From the NCBI RefSeq assembly GCF_900104725.1, contig NZ_LT629758.1, forward strand, positions 10,272,001 through 10,336,000: 64,000 nt of DNA, given 5' to 3'. Within the stretch, counting starts at the first letter, position 1, and every line of letters begins with the position of its first letter. Position numbers and translations under genes: made by a program. The notes under the pieces were generated by a model, which saw nothing but the letters and a program-made list of their open reading frames with translations, had not been told where the DNA came from and did not search any database. Below, one piece after another: positions 63,388 to 64,000 of this stretch. This DNA is from Actinoplanes derwentensis (lineage in GTDB: Bacteria; Actinomycetota; Actinomycetes; Mycobacteriales; Micromonosporaceae).

Positions 63388-64000
63388 CGGCCACCCGCCC
63401 GGCACTCCTCATAGGACTTGCGCAGGGTCGCCACGAGCCAGTCCACGTCCGCGTCGGTCATGGTCGCGCCGAGCGTGACGGTGACCGACCGGCCAGCGAA
63501 CTGCTCGCTGCGCTGGCATCGGGCGGGCCGGGACCACTCGACGCCCCAGGCGGTTCGGCCGTCGCGGACCGCCGCGTTGGAGTAGACACCCTGCCCCTGG
63601 TAGAGGGTGGCCGCCGGGACACCGGCGTCGGCGAGCAGGCGCAGAAGCCGACGGGCGTCCGTCCGCGAGGGCAGGAACAGGGTCACATCGCCGCCGCTGC
63701 CCTCGTCGTCGGGGATCCGGCGCCAGTGCTCCACCGTGCCGGACAGTTCGGCCCGGACGTGACGGGCTATCGACCGCAGCCGGTCGAGCATGGTGTCCAG
63801 CCGCGTCAACTGGACGCCGAGCAGCGCGCCCTCCAGTTCGGTCATCCTGAGGTTGACCCCCAGGAACGGTTCGGAGGCACCCTCGCCGCGCACCTGGCCG
63901 CTCGACGTGCTGAACTGCCCACCCTGGTCCTGGTAGCGCAGGACCCGATCGTGGACCACCGGGTCCGCGGTCGTGACCGCGCCACCCTCTCCCGCGGTGA
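63384..64000 (-). CDS. DegT/DnrJ/EryC1-type aminotransferase, C-terminal part
   Basis: 205 codons; the gene continues beyond the right edge. The visible part includes TAGEGGAVTTADPVV, which follows the PLP-lysine in this family, then FLGVNLRMTELEGALLGVQL and a C-terminal ATLYQGQGVYSNA. Sugar aminotransferases of this group convert keto-sugars or keto-inositols into amino-sugars or aminocyclitols. The catalytic Lys is just outside the window. It is the most upstream visible gene of the second minus-strand operon and suggests that the product contains an amino-sugar or amino-polyol. Confidence 0.85.
   Translation of the reverse strand, partial: TAGEGGAVTTADPVVHDRVLRYQDQGGQFSTSSGQVRGEGASEPFLGVNLRMTELEGALLGVQLTRLDTMLDRLRSIARHVRAELSGTVEHWRRIPDDEGSGGDVTLFLPSRTDARRLLRLLADAGVPAATLYQGQGVYSNAAVRDGRTAWGVEWSRPARCQRSEQFAGRSVTVTLGATMTDADVDWLVATLRKSYEECRAGGR

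Noticed and set aside
45226..64000. Modular NRPS
   Set aside because: Only free condensation-like proteins and one discrete ACP are present. No adenylation, thiolation or thioesterase domain is found in the window.
1..64000. CRISPR array or riboswitch
   Set aside because: No regularly spaced direct repeats and no recognisable riboswitch core were seen on reading both strands.

Overview
The window is high-GC DNA from an actinomycete. GTG and TTG starts, ATGA and GTGA overlaps between genes, TPR/CHAT conflict genes and the insertion-sequence families all fit Actinomycetota. A Micromonosporaceae host such as Actinoplanes is my guess, not something I can show. The window has three parts: an IS-rich defence/conflict island, a secreted polymorphic-toxin locus, and a natural-product gene cluster.

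1 to 7,000: the start of a P-loop kinase gene runs off the left edge. Next to it is a nested set of insertion sequences. An IS701-family element (289-5786) was itself hit by an ISAs1-family element (359-1724, 10-bp target duplication) and by an IS21-family element (2237-4968, 6-bp target duplication). All three pairs of ends can be read, and removing the two inner elements restores the IS701 transposase. A 36-bp 3' piece of tRNA-Pro followed by a terminator (6495-6570) looks like an attachment site at the edge of an island.

7,025 to 23,715: an island of large TPR proteins in alternating orientation. They surround one stand-alone CHAT (caspase-like) protease, one 1,419-residue protein joining a kinase-like domain, a STAND-type P-loop and a helical-repeat tail, a small Cys-rich protein, and a membrane-anchored Nudix protein. 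Every complete TPR protein ends at the linker that in fused TPR-CHAT proteins leads into the protease, but none carries the protease. I read this as a split, multi-sensor, protease-based conflict system and regard it as the most interesting part of the window. IS copy A cuts off its right end. A helical-repeat protein and several dead genes follow (25,149-27,600).

27,963 to 40,111: a secretion and toxin locus with a secreted FG-GAP protein, a secreted double-LamG protein, a 2,229-residue RHS protein with a HINT pre-toxin domain and a type-24-like toxin tip, and an Imm53-like immunity gene overlapping its end.

40,241 to 43,938: an IS scrap heap holding an ISAs1 fragment, a headless large serine recombinase, two damaged copies of the same rve-type IS and an IS6 element between them.

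44,145 to 64,000: a biosynthetic cluster that is neither a standard NRPS nor a PKS. One minus-strand operon runs radical SAM, ACP, ATP-grasp, radical SAM, glycosyltransferase, condensation-like enzyme, broken glycosyltransferase, SDR. Beside it are a luciferase-like monooxygenase, a phosphotransferase and a MATE exporter (probably self-protection and export), a LacI-type regulator, a transketolase and a methyltransferase. A second minus-strand operon runs DegT aminotransferase (cut by the right edge), a second condensation-like enzyme, cupin, glycosyltransferase, HAD phosphatase. The likely product is a glycosylated amino-sugar or amino-polyol amidated with an ACP-bound amino acid. That product is inference.
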